Below, one piece after another: positions 53,076 through 61,241 of a DNA stretch of 64,000 bases. Position 1 is the stretch's first letter, and every line of letters starts with the position of its first letter. Source of the stretch: Streptomyces sp. NBC_01549. Its GTDB lineage: Bacteria > Actinomycetota > Actinomycetes > Streptomycetales > Streptomycetaceae. Below the pieces are notes generated by a model that saw nothing but the letters and a program-made list of their open reading frames with translations, made no database searches and was not told the origin of the DNA. The DNA lies in the NCBI RefSeq assembly GCF_026339955.1, contig NZ_JAPEPW010000001.1:7461001-7525000 (forward strand), read 5' to 3'. The translations under genes were made by a program, and so were the position numbers.

Positions 53076-53115
53076 GTGGATGACGTGACTTGTGAATGAC
53101 GGCTTGTGGATGACG
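53076..53115. repeat. Three direct repeats upstream of the DUF1345 gene
   Basis: GTGGATGACG (53076-53085), GTGAATGACG (53092-53101) and GTGGATGACG (53106-53115), with starts 16 and 14 bp apart. The near-regular spacing suggests a regulator-binding array, but they may simply be a decayed tandem repeat. Confidence 0.5.
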
Positions 53116-53242
53116 AAGGCGGCGGGGGACCGTGGTTCTCCGCCCGTTCGGTGCTTTCGATGGTGCGCCGGACGCGGTCACCCTCCGGAAGACTGTCGCC
53201 GAGTTCGGGAAGCCGGTACCTGGCTCGACATGTCCGCGTGGT

Positions 53243-54472
53243 TCACGCGGACGCGGGCGGCCCTTCCCCGCTGACCGCGTCGAGCAGCAGCTTCGCGGCC
53301 ACGGTCGCACCGTCGGCGCGCACCGTGGCGGCCACGGCGGTCGCTCGTGCGAGGGTCTCGGGGGTCAGGGCCGTCCTGAGCGCGGCCGACAGGGACTCGG
53401 TGGTTGGAGCGGGGCCGTCGTGTGCCGCGCCGATGCCCAGGTCGGCCACCCGGCCGGCCCAGTACGGCTGGTCCACCATCTGGGGTACGACCACCTGGGG
53501 CGCGCCGGCCCGGGCGGCCGTCGTCGTGGTGCCCGCGCCGCCGTGGTGCACTACGGCGGCCACCCAGCCGAACAGTGCCTGCTGATTGACCTCGCCGACA
53601 GCGAAGCAGTCGTCCCGGTCGTCGATCAGGGCCAGGTCGGCCCAGCCGTGGGAGACGACCGAGCGGCGGCCCTGCGCGCGGATGGCCTCGATGGCCGCCC
53701 GGGCGACGTCCTTCGGAGCGCGCATGCTGCCGAAGCCCACATAGACCGGCGGTGCGCCGGCGTCCAGGAACGCCATCAGCTCGGCGGGGAGCGGGCGTTC
53801 GTCGGGCAGGATCCACGCGCCGGTCTGCACGACGTAGAGGTCCGCCGATTCCTGCCACGGCCCCAGGACCGGGTCCGCCGCCAGCCACGGGCGGTCGGTG
53901 AAGACGTGGTCGCGGACGTCGGCCACCGGTGGCAGGCCGATCGACGCCCGGTTCTCGTTGAGTGCCGTGCCGAACAGTTCCTGAATGCCCTGGGCATCCA
54001 GGTCCCACAGCGCCCTGTTGTCGGCCAACTCCGGCGGTAACGGCCAGCCCGGACGCTGCGAAGGCGGGTGGTGCGGCGACGGCAGGGCGACCGGCTGGTA
54101 GCTCGCGTACACGTAGCGGATACCCAGCTTCTCGGCCACCGACCGCGCGGCGACCTGCATCAAGCCAGCCGCCACCAGCGCGTCACATCCCTCCGCCGCC
54201 GCGGCGACCGTGTCGAACTGCGCGGCGACCAACTCGACGCGACGCCAGGACAGATCCGCCGCCGGCGGCGGCGTCGCCCCGTGTATGAACGGGCGCACCG
54301 GCTCGCCGATCGGCACCAGCGGCACGCCGACCCCGGCCAGCAGCTCCGCGAACTCCTTGTCCGGCGGGGCACACACCCGCACCTCCGCGCCGCGTGCGCG
54401 CAACCGCACTGCGAGTCCCGCCAGCGGTTCGACGTCCCCGCGCGACCCATACGTCGTCAACAACACACGCAT
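53243..54472 (-). CDS. GT1-family glycosyltransferase (macrolide/glycopeptide type)
   Basis: A 409-residue GT-B fold enzyme. The N terminus MRVLLTTYGSRGDVEPLAGL is the acceptor-side signature of vancomycin/erythromycin-type glycosyltransferases. The C-terminal nucleotide-sugar site is VVHHGGAGTTTTAARAGAPQ and then PQMVDQPYWAGRV. It would transfer a sugar from a UDP- or TDP-donor to a small hydrophobic acceptor, such as an antibiotic, sterol or lipid. No polyketide or peptide synthase genes are nearby, so the acceptor may be a foreign macrolide (self-protection) or a lipid. Start at 54472 gives the canonical N terminus. Confidence 0.9.
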   Translation of the reverse strand: MRVLLTTYGSRGDVEPLAGLAVRLRARGAEVRVCAPPDKEFAELLAGVGVPLVPIGEPVRPFIHGATPPPAADLSWRRVELVAAQFDTVAAAAEGCDALVAAGLMQVAARSVAEKLGIRYVYASYQPVALPSPHHPPSQRPGWPLPPELADNRALWDLDAQGIQELFGTALNENRASIGLPPVADVRDHVFTDRPWLAADPVLGPWQESADLYVVQTGAWILPDERPLPAELMAFLDAGAPPVYVGFGSMRAPKDVARAAIEAIRAQGRRSVVSHGWADLALIDDRDDCFAVGEVNQQALFGWVAAVVHHGGAGTTTTAARAGAPQVVVPQMVDQPYWAGRVADLGIGAAHDGPAPTTESLSAALRTALTPETLARATAVAATVRADGATVAAKLLLDAVSGEGPPASA

Positions 54473-54589
54473 CCGGACTTCCGTTTCCGTAAGTTGTGGC
54501 CTCGGCCGACGATTCTGCGGCACGACCCGGGCCTTGCCGCAAGCCCCAGATCTCCCACGATGGACTGGTCCCGCGCGTGAGCGGACGGG

Positions 54590-54706
54590 GATCTCGGTGT
54601 GCCTGGTAGCGCCTAAAACCGAGCTGCTCCTGGTATTCGTTCCATGCCTTCGCGAGAACCTCGGGATTTCCTACTTGCCGAATCGAATCGTCGAAGCGCG
54701 CTGAGA
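54590..54706 (-). pseudogene. Gene fragment cut by the IS701-type element
   Basis: Reading leftwards from the insertion site the minus strand gives ARFDDSIRQVGNPEVLAKAW then NEYQEQLGF, which looks protein-like. Joining the two sides of the element at one copy of the TGAGA duplication keeps the same frame open on the right (GPLTNSSLS then ARFDD). The original gene is not recognised and no start codon was found. Tentative. Confidence 0.3.
54702..54706. repeat. Left target-site duplication of the IS701-type element
   Basis: TGAGA, repeated directly at 56211-56215. A 5-bp duplication is the best fit; one terminal base is ambiguous. Confidence 0.75.
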
Positions 54707-54742
54707 CACGGCAGCTGTAGTTCGTGACTCGTGAGGTTCCTG

Positions 54743-55795
54743 TCATGCGATGGCCACTGCTGTGACGTTGTTCCAGCGGCGGTGGCAGGCCGTCGCGCGA
54801 TGCTGGTGTCGGCGACGCCAGTTCGACCAGCGCAGGGCGTGTGCCGGATCGGTGTCCTGGCGGGGCCTTGGCAGGGCGAAGACCCGCAATAGCGCGAGGA
54901 GTTCGCGCGGGCTGACGGGCACCATGGCCAACTCGTCGTCGGAGTTGGCGGGGTGGGCGCGTTGCCGCTCGTGGAGGGCGCCGACGGCCAGAAGTGCGTA
55001 GGCGATCATTGACATGAGGCTCCAGCGGTGCCAGGACGTCCAGCAGGTGACCTGGCCGGTGTCGAGGTGGGCCAGGCCCTTGGCTCCCTGGAAGTCCTCC
55101 TCGACCCGCCACCTGCGGCAGACCGCGCTGACCAGCACCGATATCGGCTGCGGGTCGGGGTGCCAGGTCCGGTAGAAGGAAAGGGTGCCGGTGCGGCGGT
55201 GGCGTCGGACCAGGACCTGGCTGTGCCCGGCGGCCTGTCCGGGCGGCGCATCGTCGGGGTTCACGTCGATCATCGCCCAGTCGTAGAGCCGCTCGGCCTT
55301 GGTGCCATGGCCGGTCCTCAGCCGCATCCAGGCCCGCTTCGGCACCCGCTCCAGCAGCGCGGTGACCTTCTTCTTCCCGGCGCCCGGGGTGGTGACCCGG
55401 TGGCTGGTGGGTACCGCGATCGCGTAGCCGTAGCCCAGCGCACGGATCCGCGCACGCAACTCCCGTCCACCGTAGACCTCGTCGGCGGCCACCCACGCGG
55501 TGTGCACCCCCGAGGCGTGGGCGTCCTCCAGCATGTCGCCGGCCAGTTGCGGCTTGGTGGCGAACACCCTCTCGTCGGGCACCCCGACCAGCTCACGGCG
55601 CTCGTCGTCCGCCGCCCATGCCTCGCCCAGGTACAGCCGACGGTCGACCAGCGCGTGCCCCTCGGCACTCACGTAGGAGAGGTGTACCGCGACCTGGCAC
55701 AGCCCGATCCCGCCCAGCGCCCCGGAGTACTGCCGGGCCGCGCCGACCGCGTCGAGGGACGACTTCTCATCGCCCGTCTCGTCCACCACCAACAT
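54743..55795 (-). CDS. IS701-family transposase, catalytic part
   Basis: 350 residues starting MLVVDETGDEKSSLDAVGAA, which holds the first catalytic Asp of the DDE domain. AARQYSGALGGIGLCQVAVH and then TAWVAADEVYGG follow, with a likely second Asp, and a C-terminal RWRVEEDFQGAKGLAHLDTG, the Glu motif region. It is normally joined to the N-terminal DNA-binding domain in one protein of about 450 residues. Here its ATG at 55795 overlaps the stop of the upstream frame as TGATG, with GAGGAGG 4 nt before it, so it could be translated by re-initiation. Confidence 0.85.
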   Translation of the reverse strand: MLVVDETGDEKSSLDAVGAARQYSGALGGIGLCQVAVHLSYVSAEGHALVDRRLYLGEAWAADDERRELVGVPDERVFATKPQLAGDMLEDAHASGVHTAWVAADEVYGGRELRARIRALGYGYAIAVPTSHRVTTPGAGKKKVTALLERVPKRAWMRLRTGHGTKAERLYDWAMIDVNPDDAPPGQAAGHSQVLVRRHRRTGTLSFYRTWHPDPQPISVLVSAVCRRWRVEEDFQGAKGLAHLDTGQVTCWTSWHRWSLMSMIAYALLAVGALHERQRAHPANSDDELAMVPVSPRELLALLRVFALPRPRQDTDPAHALRWSNWRRRHQHRATACHRRWNNVTAVAIA

Positions 55796-56109
55796 CACCT
55801 CCTCTCGCCGAGTTGCTCCACCGTCCAGGCCGCGACCGACCGGCGGACTGCCTCGGTGTCGAAGCGGGCCCTCGACAAGAAGTGCTGCAGGACATGCGGA
55901 CCGCTGTGGCCGATCGCCTCGGCCAACGACCAGCAGTTCGCCGATTCCTTGACCATCAGCAGCCCAGAGACCATGTTCCGGCAGGTCAGCCGGGTCTCCC
56001 GGCGCGGGAAGCAGCTCGCGAACCGGCCCATCAACCCCTCGAACAACCCGTCCCACCCGGCGTGTACTACCGTGGCCTGCGCGGCCACCGCTTCTTGATT
56101 CTTCGTCAC
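55795..56109 (-). CDS. IS701-family transposase, N-terminal part
   Basis: 104 residues: TKNQEAVAAQATVVHAGWDG, then GRFASCFPRRETRLTCRNMV and IGHSGPHVLQHFLSRARFD, the N-terminal helical domain of Streptomyces IS701-type transposases. It ends at TGA immediately before the catalytic frame. Either the gene carries a one-base frameshift or the element makes the two parts separately; a shift at GAGAGGAGG would give the full-length protein. Confidence 0.82.
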   Translation of the reverse strand: MTKNQEAVAAQATVVHAGWDGLFEGLMGRFASCFPRRETRLTCRNMVSGLLMVKESANCWSLAEAIGHSGPHVLQHFLSRARFDTEAVRRSVAAWTVEQLGERR

Positions 56110-56210
56110 ACAAGATCACGATGCCGGTGGCCGTACCCCTGCCGCAGGCACCCCACCCACCACGCTGGCCAGCGGCGATGCCTCACGCCTCACGAACTAC
56201 AGCTGCCGTG

Positions 56211-56215
56211 TGAGA
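56211..56215. repeat. Right target-site duplication of the IS701-type element
   Basis: TGAGA, matching 54702-54706 on the far side of the element. Confidence 0.75.
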
Positions 56216-56250
56216 GCGAGCTGTTCGTAAGGGGGCCGGCTCCGGCACGT

Positions 56251-56556
56251 TCACGGAGTGAGTATGCGGTCTCTGACCTGGCGGTTGTGACGGCGGCGCA
56301 GCACCTCGAAGGGGAGTAGCGTGGCCCCGCAACAAGTGGCCAGTCCCACCCAGATAGGCAGCGTGAAAACGAGCACGAATGAGCTGACGATCCAGCCCGT
56401 GGTGAACGCCACGTCGGCCCATAGAGGGAAATTCGCGAGCCGGGTGGAGAGCAGCGGGAGCGGTCGTCCTGGGCTGCGCGACGAGACGTAGCGCACATAG
56501 GTGATGCTGGAGAAAGCACCGACGATGACGGCGGCCGCGATGGTGATGATCCGCAT
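56251..56556 (-). CDS. Small hypothetical membrane protein
   Basis: A 101-residue protein with an N-terminal helix (MRIITIAAAVIVGAFSSITY) and two more hydrophobic segments around WADVAFTTGWIVSSFVLVFT and VGLATCCGATLLPFEVL, ending in a basic RRRHNRQVRDRI tail, cytoplasmic by the positive-inside rule. AGGAGA precedes the ATG. No family is recognised. It is squeezed between the IS701-type and IS110-type elements. Confidence 0.65.
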   Translation of the reverse strand: MRIITIAAAVIVGAFSSITYVRYVSSRSPGRPLPLLSTRLANFPLWADVAFTTGWIVSSFVLVFTLPIWVGLATCCGATLLPFEVLRRRHNRQVRDRILTP

Positions 56557-56582
56557 GAGAATCTCCTGACCGGAAAACTCAA

Positions 56583-58073
56583 CGGTCAGATGGGGATGGC
56601 GAGATAGCCCCTCGATGGTGACGGTCGGGGGCTGGTGTGGGGCGGTGGGGTCGTGGGATGTCAGGCGGCTGCCGGGGTGAGGGTGACGTCGTGGCCGAGG
56701 GCCTTGAGCTGGCGGACGAGGTCGCGGCTCTTGCGGGCCGGGTCGAGGTTGCGGGTGTGGAAGTCGGGGCCGAGGTCTCGGTAGCGGGCGGTCGGGTCGT
56801 TCATGAGGTGCCAGACGGCGACCAGGATGGAGCGGGCGACGGCGACCAGGGCTTTCATGTGGCCGCGGCGTTTGACGATGCGGCGGTAGCGGGCGCCGAG
56901 GAAGGTGTCGGTGCGGGCGGCGGAGATTGCTGCTTCGCCGAGGGCGCCGCGGAGCCAGGGGTTGCCTTTGCCGGTGGGGCCGGAGGTGTTCTTGTTTCCG
57001 GACTGGAGGGTGCGTGGGGAGAGTTTCGCCCAGGACACGAGATGGCCGGCGGTGGGGAAGACCGTCATGTCCAGGCCGGTCTCGGCGAGGATGACCTGCG
57101 CGGTGCTGGGGCCGACGCCGGGGATCTCGTCGAGGCGTTCGGTGTCGGTGATCGGTATGAGGGTGCCCTGTCCGGGGCCTTCGTCGTCCTCGGTGGTGGA
57201 CAGCTCGGCCAGACGCAGGGTGATCCGGGCGGTGAGCTTGTCGATCTGCACGGTGAGGTAGTCGACGGTGTCCAGCAGCATCCGGCACATGAAGGCGTGG
57301 TGTTCTTCGAACCGGCCGGTCAGGGCCTCGGCCAGGGTGCTGTGGCTGGCCTTGATGGTGCCGTGGGCCAGGTCCGCCAACGCCTTGGGGCTGCGTTCGC
57401 CCGCGATCAGTGCCTCCAGCATGGCCCGGCCGGAGACGCCGAAGATGTCGGCGATCACGGTGGACAGCTTGATCTGGGCGTCCTCGAGGAGTTTCTCGGT
57501 GCGCTGCTTGTGGCGGGTGCGCTCGTGGGTCATGACGGCCCGGGCCCGGGTCAGATCGCGCAGTTCACGGACCGGCTTCGGGGGTACGAACGAGGGCCGG
57601 AGCATGCCGCGTTCGGTGAGCTTGGCCAGCCAGACCGCGTCCAGGCGGTCGGTTTTGGGCCGGCCCGGGACGTTCTTGACGTCACGGGCGTTGACCAGCC
57701 AGCACTCCAGACCACGCGATTCCAGCAGAAAGAAGTACGGCTTCCAGTAGGTCGACGTCGCCTCCATCACCACCCGGGTGACGCCCTGGCAGACCAGGTG
57801 GTCGGCCAGGTCCAGGATCGCGCCGCTGGTCGCGACGGTGTTGAAGACCCGCTGCACGCGCTTGCCGGGCTTGTCCTCGTGCGGCACCCGCACACAGACC
57901 ATGCCCGACGCCTTGGCGATATCGATCGCCGCGACACGGGCCACGAGCTCCTCGGCCTGCTCGATCTCCTCGACGCCACCGTCGTCGGTGTCCGCCATGC
58001 ACAACTCCCTGGTATCGATCCGTACGGGCCGACGCCTGCCCAGGGGGCCGCGGGGGGAGCGAAAATCTGACCG
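56583..58073 (-). mobile_element. IS110-family element, boundaries tentative
   Basis: A DEDD transposase gene is flanked by the 9-bp inverted pair CGGTCAGAT (56583-56591) and ATCTGACCG (58065-58073). IS110 elements lack long inverted repeats and target duplications, so these short subterminal repeats may not mark the true ends. The non-coding flank that encodes the bridge RNA should be sought on both sides, including up to about 58380. Confidence 0.6.
56661..57998 (-). CDS. IS110-family DEDD transposase
   Basis: About 445 residues. An N-terminal RuvC-like DEDD domain has VAAIDIAKASGMVCVRVP (first Asp), RVVMEATSTYWKPYFFLL (Glu) and PKTDRLDAVWLAKLTERG (Asp-Asp). A coiled middle leads to a C-terminal Transposase_20 domain with LDEIPGVGPSTAQVILAE and SGNKNTSGPTGKGNPWLR, which contains the nucleophilic serine region. 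It is full length without breaks, so the element may be active. Start ATG 57998; 58004 is an alternative. Confidence 0.93.
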   Translation of the reverse strand: MADTDDGGVEEIEQAEELVARVAAIDIAKASGMVCVRVPHEDKPGKRVQRVFNTVATSGAILDLADHLVCQGVTRVVMEATSTYWKPYFFLLESRGLECWLVNARDVKNVPGRPKTDRLDAVWLAKLTERGMLRPSFVPPKPVRELRDLTRARAVMTHERTRHKQRTEKLLEDAQIKLSTVIADIFGVSGRAMLEALIAGERSPKALADLAHGTIKASHSTLAEALTGRFEEHHAFMCRMLLDTVDYLTVQIDKLTARITLRLAELSTTEDDEGPGQGTLIPITDTERLDEIPGVGPSTAQVILAETGLDMTVFPTAGHLVSWAKLSPRTLQSGNKNTSGPTGKGNPWLRGALGEAAISAARTDTFLGARYRRIVKRRGHMKALVAVARSILVAVWHLMNDPTARYRDLGPDFHTRNLDPARKSRDLVRQLKALGHDVTLTPAAA

Positions 58074-58384
58074 GCGTGCTCGATGGCAACAGTGCGTGGC
58101 CCCTCTGCGGCCCCGGCACCAGACTGACCTACGGGCTCAACGTCCCAACGAGCTACCGGCGTCGGCGGGCAGGCGCCGCAGCCATGTTTTCACGCCGGCA
58201 AGGCGCACCCGAAGGGAACAGGGGGACTGACCTGAGAAATTCTGTATCCAGAAAAGTTCACCGGAGGGCTTCGCGGCATGTCACGCAACAGCGTGACTTG
58301 TAAACAGCAACCGATCTTGATAAAGCCACCGGGTGGCGGTTCCCGTAAGCGCGAGTAGTCGCACTGGGGGGTTAGCGTAGCGAT
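58074..58384. other. Gap between IS110-type element and thioesterase gene
   Basis: No gene is seen. A perfect dyad GTCACGC-AACA-GCGTGAC lies at 58280-58297 and could be an operator or hairpin for the gene at 58385. The left part may belong to the IS110-type element as the region encoding its bridge RNA. Confidence 0.4.
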
Positions 58385-58756
58385 ATGCGTCATGAAGTGA
58401 CCGATGCCGATACCGCCGTGACGGTGGGCAGCGGTGACGTGCCTGTGCTGTCCACTCCGAGGCTCATCGCGTGGATGGAGGCGGCAACCGTGCAGGCCGC
58501 CGCGCCGTTCACCAGAAGGGGTCAGACCTCTGTCGGGACCGCGGTGCGCATCGAGCACTTCCGTGCCACGCCGGTGGGCGGTCGGGTGGAGGTCATCGCC
58601 GAACCGCCTGCCGCCGCGGCAGGCGGACGGCTCACTTTCCTCCTGCGAGTACTCGACAGCTCCGGAGAGCTTGTGGCGGCGGGAGAGATCGACCGGGTGA
58701 TCGTCGATCGGCGGCGATTCCTCGCGCGGGCACTCGGCCGCGATACGCACCGCTGA
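58385..58756 (+). CDS. Hotdog-fold thioesterase, FlK-like
   Basis: A 123-residue single hotdog domain. VPVLSTPRLIAWMEAATVQA (central helix with the Glu), then VGTAVRIEHFRATPVGGRVE with the His and Gly-Gly, are the FlK/thioesterase superfamily pattern. The family ranges from fluoroacetyl-CoA thioesterase to general acyl-CoA hydrolases; without the specific Phe-gate residues being checked, a housekeeping thioesterase is more likely. The ATG at 58385 follows GCGTAGCGAT, a weak RBS. Confidence 0.82.
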   Translation: MRHEVTDADTAVTVGSGDVPVLSTPRLIAWMEAATVQAAAPFTRRGQTSVGTAVRIEHFRATPVGGRVEVIAEPPAAAAGGRLTFLLRVLDSSGELVAAGEIDRVIVDRRRFLARALGRDTHR

Positions 58757-58847
58757 TCGGCCCTCGATACGGAGCGGTGATCGATACGGATCGCTGTCCG
58801 TCGAGGCGTGCCCACGCCGGACAGAGACGCCATGACGCCCGCACCCA

Positions 58848-59231
58848 CTACACGGGTGTATGGCCCTTGAGGTAGTCGCGCACGGCTTCGGGTAGCCCCG
58901 CGTCGATGGCTTCGGCGAACGGAGCCCAGCGGATCCGCTCCGGGGTGAGTCGCGCCTCCGCCGAGGGGGACTGGCTCAACAGTTGGCACACCACAGCAGG
59001 CCGTACGGCGTCATCTCGAGTCGCTCCCCGCGGCCGTAGAACCGATGAGCCGTCAACCAGATACCCGGTGAGCTCGTAGACGAGGCGCGCCGCGCCGGCC
59101 TCCGCCGATTCGGCGGGCTGCGGAGCGCCTGACGGCAGCCCCCAACCGTCCAGCGCGGCCACCATCAGGAGACGTCCGTCGTACACGACGACCGCGTCCA
59201 CCACGCCCCGGTCAGCCTGCTCCAGTGTCAT
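58848..59231 (-). CDS. NUDIX-like protein with degenerate NUDIX box
   Basis: A 127-residue NUDIX fold. VVDAVVVYDGRLLMVAALDG, then WGLPSGAPQPAESAEAGAAR and LVYELTGY, align with the NUDIX box, but the catalytic REUXEEUG core reads AGAARLVYELTGY, so the key Glu pair is only partly kept. Pyrophosphohydrolase activity is therefore doubtful; a binding or regulatory role is possible. No partner gene is evident. Confidence 0.7.
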   Translation of the reverse strand: MTLEQADRGVVDAVVVYDGRLLMVAALDGWGLPSGAPQPAESAEAGAARLVYELTGYLVDGSSVLRPRGATRDDAVRPAVVCQLLSQSPSAEARLTPERIRWAPFAEAIDAGLPEAVRDYLKGHTPV

Positions 59232-59371
59232 GGCCCAACCGCCCCTCTCCCTTTCGCGCGACCGGCCGACCGGCCTCGTCCGAGCCCCCGTTTCCTACCC
59301 TGGCCGCATCGGTTCACGCGGTGCCGCCGCACGGGTGAGTGCCGGCCGCGCGCTGCTCGGCTGCCGTTCTG

Positions 59372-60187
59372 TCATGAGCGGAGCGCCACCACGGCCTCGT
59401 CGGTGTACACGAGGAAGGTCAGGCTCTGGCGGAAGTACAACTTGATCTCGTTCGCGTCATGCGCGGTGTAGCCGATCGCGAGGTCCTCACCGAGCCGCAG
59501 TTCGAAGTCCCCACCGCGTGTGGACAGCAGAAAACCGCCGTTGATCGCGGGCGTCCAGATCGGCGGGGCGTCCAGCATCCGACTGAGGTGTTCCGTGATC
59601 GGATAGCCGTGATCGGACGTCTCGCTCACCAAGGTGTACGCGTCGGCGCCCAGCAGCAGCGAATACGGGCCGGCGACTCCGGCCAGACGCAGGGTCGTCA
59701 GCGCGCGGCTGACAGCATCCGGGTAGTCACGTGTTTCCGCCGGCAGGCCGTGCACCGGATGGGAGGTACGGCTGCGCAGCCCGTCGATGCCCGCTGCCTC
59801 GTACCCCTCGAAGACGGCCCGGTCCTCGGTGAAGGCCATGGTGCGTGCCGCGTCCTTGACCGGTTGCCAGTCGGAGTCGTTCGAGCCGCGCTCGACGTCG
59901 TCCACCGCGTCGCGACCGACCTTGAAGGGGACGCGCAGTTCGACCAAGGGCTGGGCTTGGCGCAGGAGCGCGGTGACGCCCGGTCCGGGCGCTTCGATGC
60001 GGGCGAGATGGCCGGTGCCGACTGAGGCCAGCGCGGGACCATCGGGTCCGGTGACGTCCACGACACGGCGGCCCCCCACGTTGCGCTGGAACGTGCGGCG
60101 GGCTTCCTCCTCGATCTGTGCCCATGCCTGGGGCGTGATCGGCGCGAGTTCGCGGTGCAGGTTGCTCATACCGTTGGGCGTGGACAC
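59372..60187 (-). CDS. Encapsulin shell protein
   Basis: A 271-residue HK97-fold capsid-like protein of the family-1 encapsulins, which assemble into a nanocompartment. Signature segments are LHRELAPITPQAWAQIEEEA near the N terminus, AARTMAFTEDRAVFEGYEAA and then DLAIGYTAHDANEIKLYFRQ at the C terminus. GTG 60187 is preferred: AGGAG lies 9 nt upstream and only 4 bp separate it from the peroxidase stop; ATG 60169 has no RBS. It is the second gene of the DyP-encapsulin operon and packages that peroxidase. Confidence 0.93.
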   Translation of the reverse strand: MSTPNGMSNLHRELAPITPQAWAQIEEEARRTFQRNVGGRRVVDVTGPDGPALASVGTGHLARIEAPGPGVTALLRQAQPLVELRVPFKVGRDAVDDVERGSNDSDWQPVKDAARTMAFTEDRAVFEGYEAAGIDGLRSRTSHPVHGLPAETRDYPDAVSRALTTLRLAGVAGPYSLLLGADAYTLVSETSDHGYPITEHLSRMLDAPPIWTPAINGGFLLSTRGGDFELRLGEDLAIGYTAHDANEIKLYFRQSLTFLVYTDEAVVALRS

Positions 60188-60191
60188 GTGA

Positions 60192-61175
60192 TCAGGCTCC
60201 TTTGAGACTGCCGATCCCCAGGGAGCCCTCGGTCGTCGGCGCGCCGGTGGGCGCGGCGGGTGGGTCGTCGAGGAAATCGGCGCTGGGTACGTAGAACAGA
60301 CAGCCGGTGACCGCGGTGGAAAAGTCGAGGATGCGATCGTGGGTATGGGGGTGGTCACCGAGGAACATGTTCCTCAGCATCTGTTCGGTGACCTCCGGAG
60401 TGCGCGCATAGCCGATGAAATAGGTGCCGAACTCCCTTTGCCCGATGCTGCCGAACGGCATGTTGTCGCGGACGATCTTCCGTTCGTTTCCCTCCGCGTC
60501 GGTGATGGTGTTCAGCGCGACATGAGAGTCCGGTGGCTTGATGTCGTCCGGCATTTCGATGTTCGCCAGTTTCGTGCGGCCGATGACTTTCTCCTGTTCC
60601 TGCGTGGGCAGCGTGTTCCAGGCGGCGAGGGCGTGCAGGTACTTCTGGACGATCACATAGCTGCCGCCCGCGAAATCGCGGTCCTCGTCACCGATGAACA
60701 CCGCGTCGGCCGCGACGTCACCCTCGGGGTTCTCTGTGCCGTCGACGAAGCCGAGGAGGTCACGCTCGTCGAAGTACTTGAAACCGTGCACCTCGTCCAC
60801 CACGGCGACCGCTCCGTAGAGGCGTTCGCCGATCAACTGGGCCAGTTCGAAACAGAGATCCATGTGGTGCGCTCGCACATGGAAGAGCAGGTCACCGGGG
60901 GTGGACGGGGCTCGGTGCCGGGAGCCCGCCAACGCCACGAAGGGATGCAGATCGCGCGGGCGGGGTCCCTCGAAGAGCCGGTCCCATGCGGCGGAGCCGA
61001 TGCCGACGACGCAACTCAGCTTCGCATCCGGAGCTCGGAAACCGACCGATCGCCGCAACCCGGCCACATCCTGCAGAAGGTCGCGAACAGCGGGCTCGCC
61101 GCCAGGTGCCATGGTGCACACGAGGAACAGGGCGGCTTTGGCGGGCGGGGCGATCACGAACTGCGACTCAACCAC
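60192..61175 (-). CDS. DyP-type heme peroxidase, encapsulin cargo
   Basis: A 327-residue dye-decolorising peroxidase. LGFVDGTENPEG contains the catalytic Asp145 of the GXXDG motif, His218 (SHVA) is the proximal heme ligand, and the MPFGSIGQREFG segment holds the distal Arg. The C-terminal tail SLGIGSLKGA matches the LGIGSLK encapsulin-targeting peptide. GTG at 61175 is preceded by AGGAGG. It uses H2O2; encapsulated DyPs are linked to oxidative-stress defence. It forms an operon with the shell gene. Confidence 0.95.
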   Translation of the reverse strand: MVESQFVIAPPAKAALFLVCTMAPGGEPAVRDLLQDVAGLRRSVGFRAPDAKLSCVVGIGSAAWDRLFEGPRPRDLHPFVALAGSRHRAPSTPGDLLFHVRAHHMDLCFELAQLIGERLYGAVAVVDEVHGFKYFDERDLLGFVDGTENPEGDVAADAVFIGDEDRDFAGGSYVIVQKYLHALAAWNTLPTQEQEKVIGRTKLANIEMPDDIKPPDSHVALNTITDAEGNERKIVRDNMPFGSIGQREFGTYFIGYARTPEVTEQMLRNMFLGDHPHTHDRILDFSTAVTGCLFYVPSADFLDDPPAAPTGAPTTEGSLGIGSLKGA

Positions 61176-61241
61176 GGAGCCTGCCTCCTACTTGTCGTGG
61201 CTATGGCGCTACGCTCAGCAGGATAGGTGAGGAAACAAAAT

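Larger units (their letters stand above)
54707..56210 (-). mobile_element. IS701-family insertion sequence, 1504 bp
   Basis: Bounded by 30-bp terminal inverted repeats (54707-54736 and 56181-56210), both beginning CACGGCAGCTGTAGTTCGTG and matching at 28 of 30 positions, with TGAGA flanking both ends. It encodes a DDE transposase in two overlapping frames. Intact ends and duplication point to a recent insertion. Confidence 0.92.

Noticed and set aside
54183..55496. Long minus-strand frame spanning the IS701 left end
   Set aside because: It crosses the element boundary and is a shadow of the transposase and glycosyltransferase frames, apart from a short fragment at 54590-54706.
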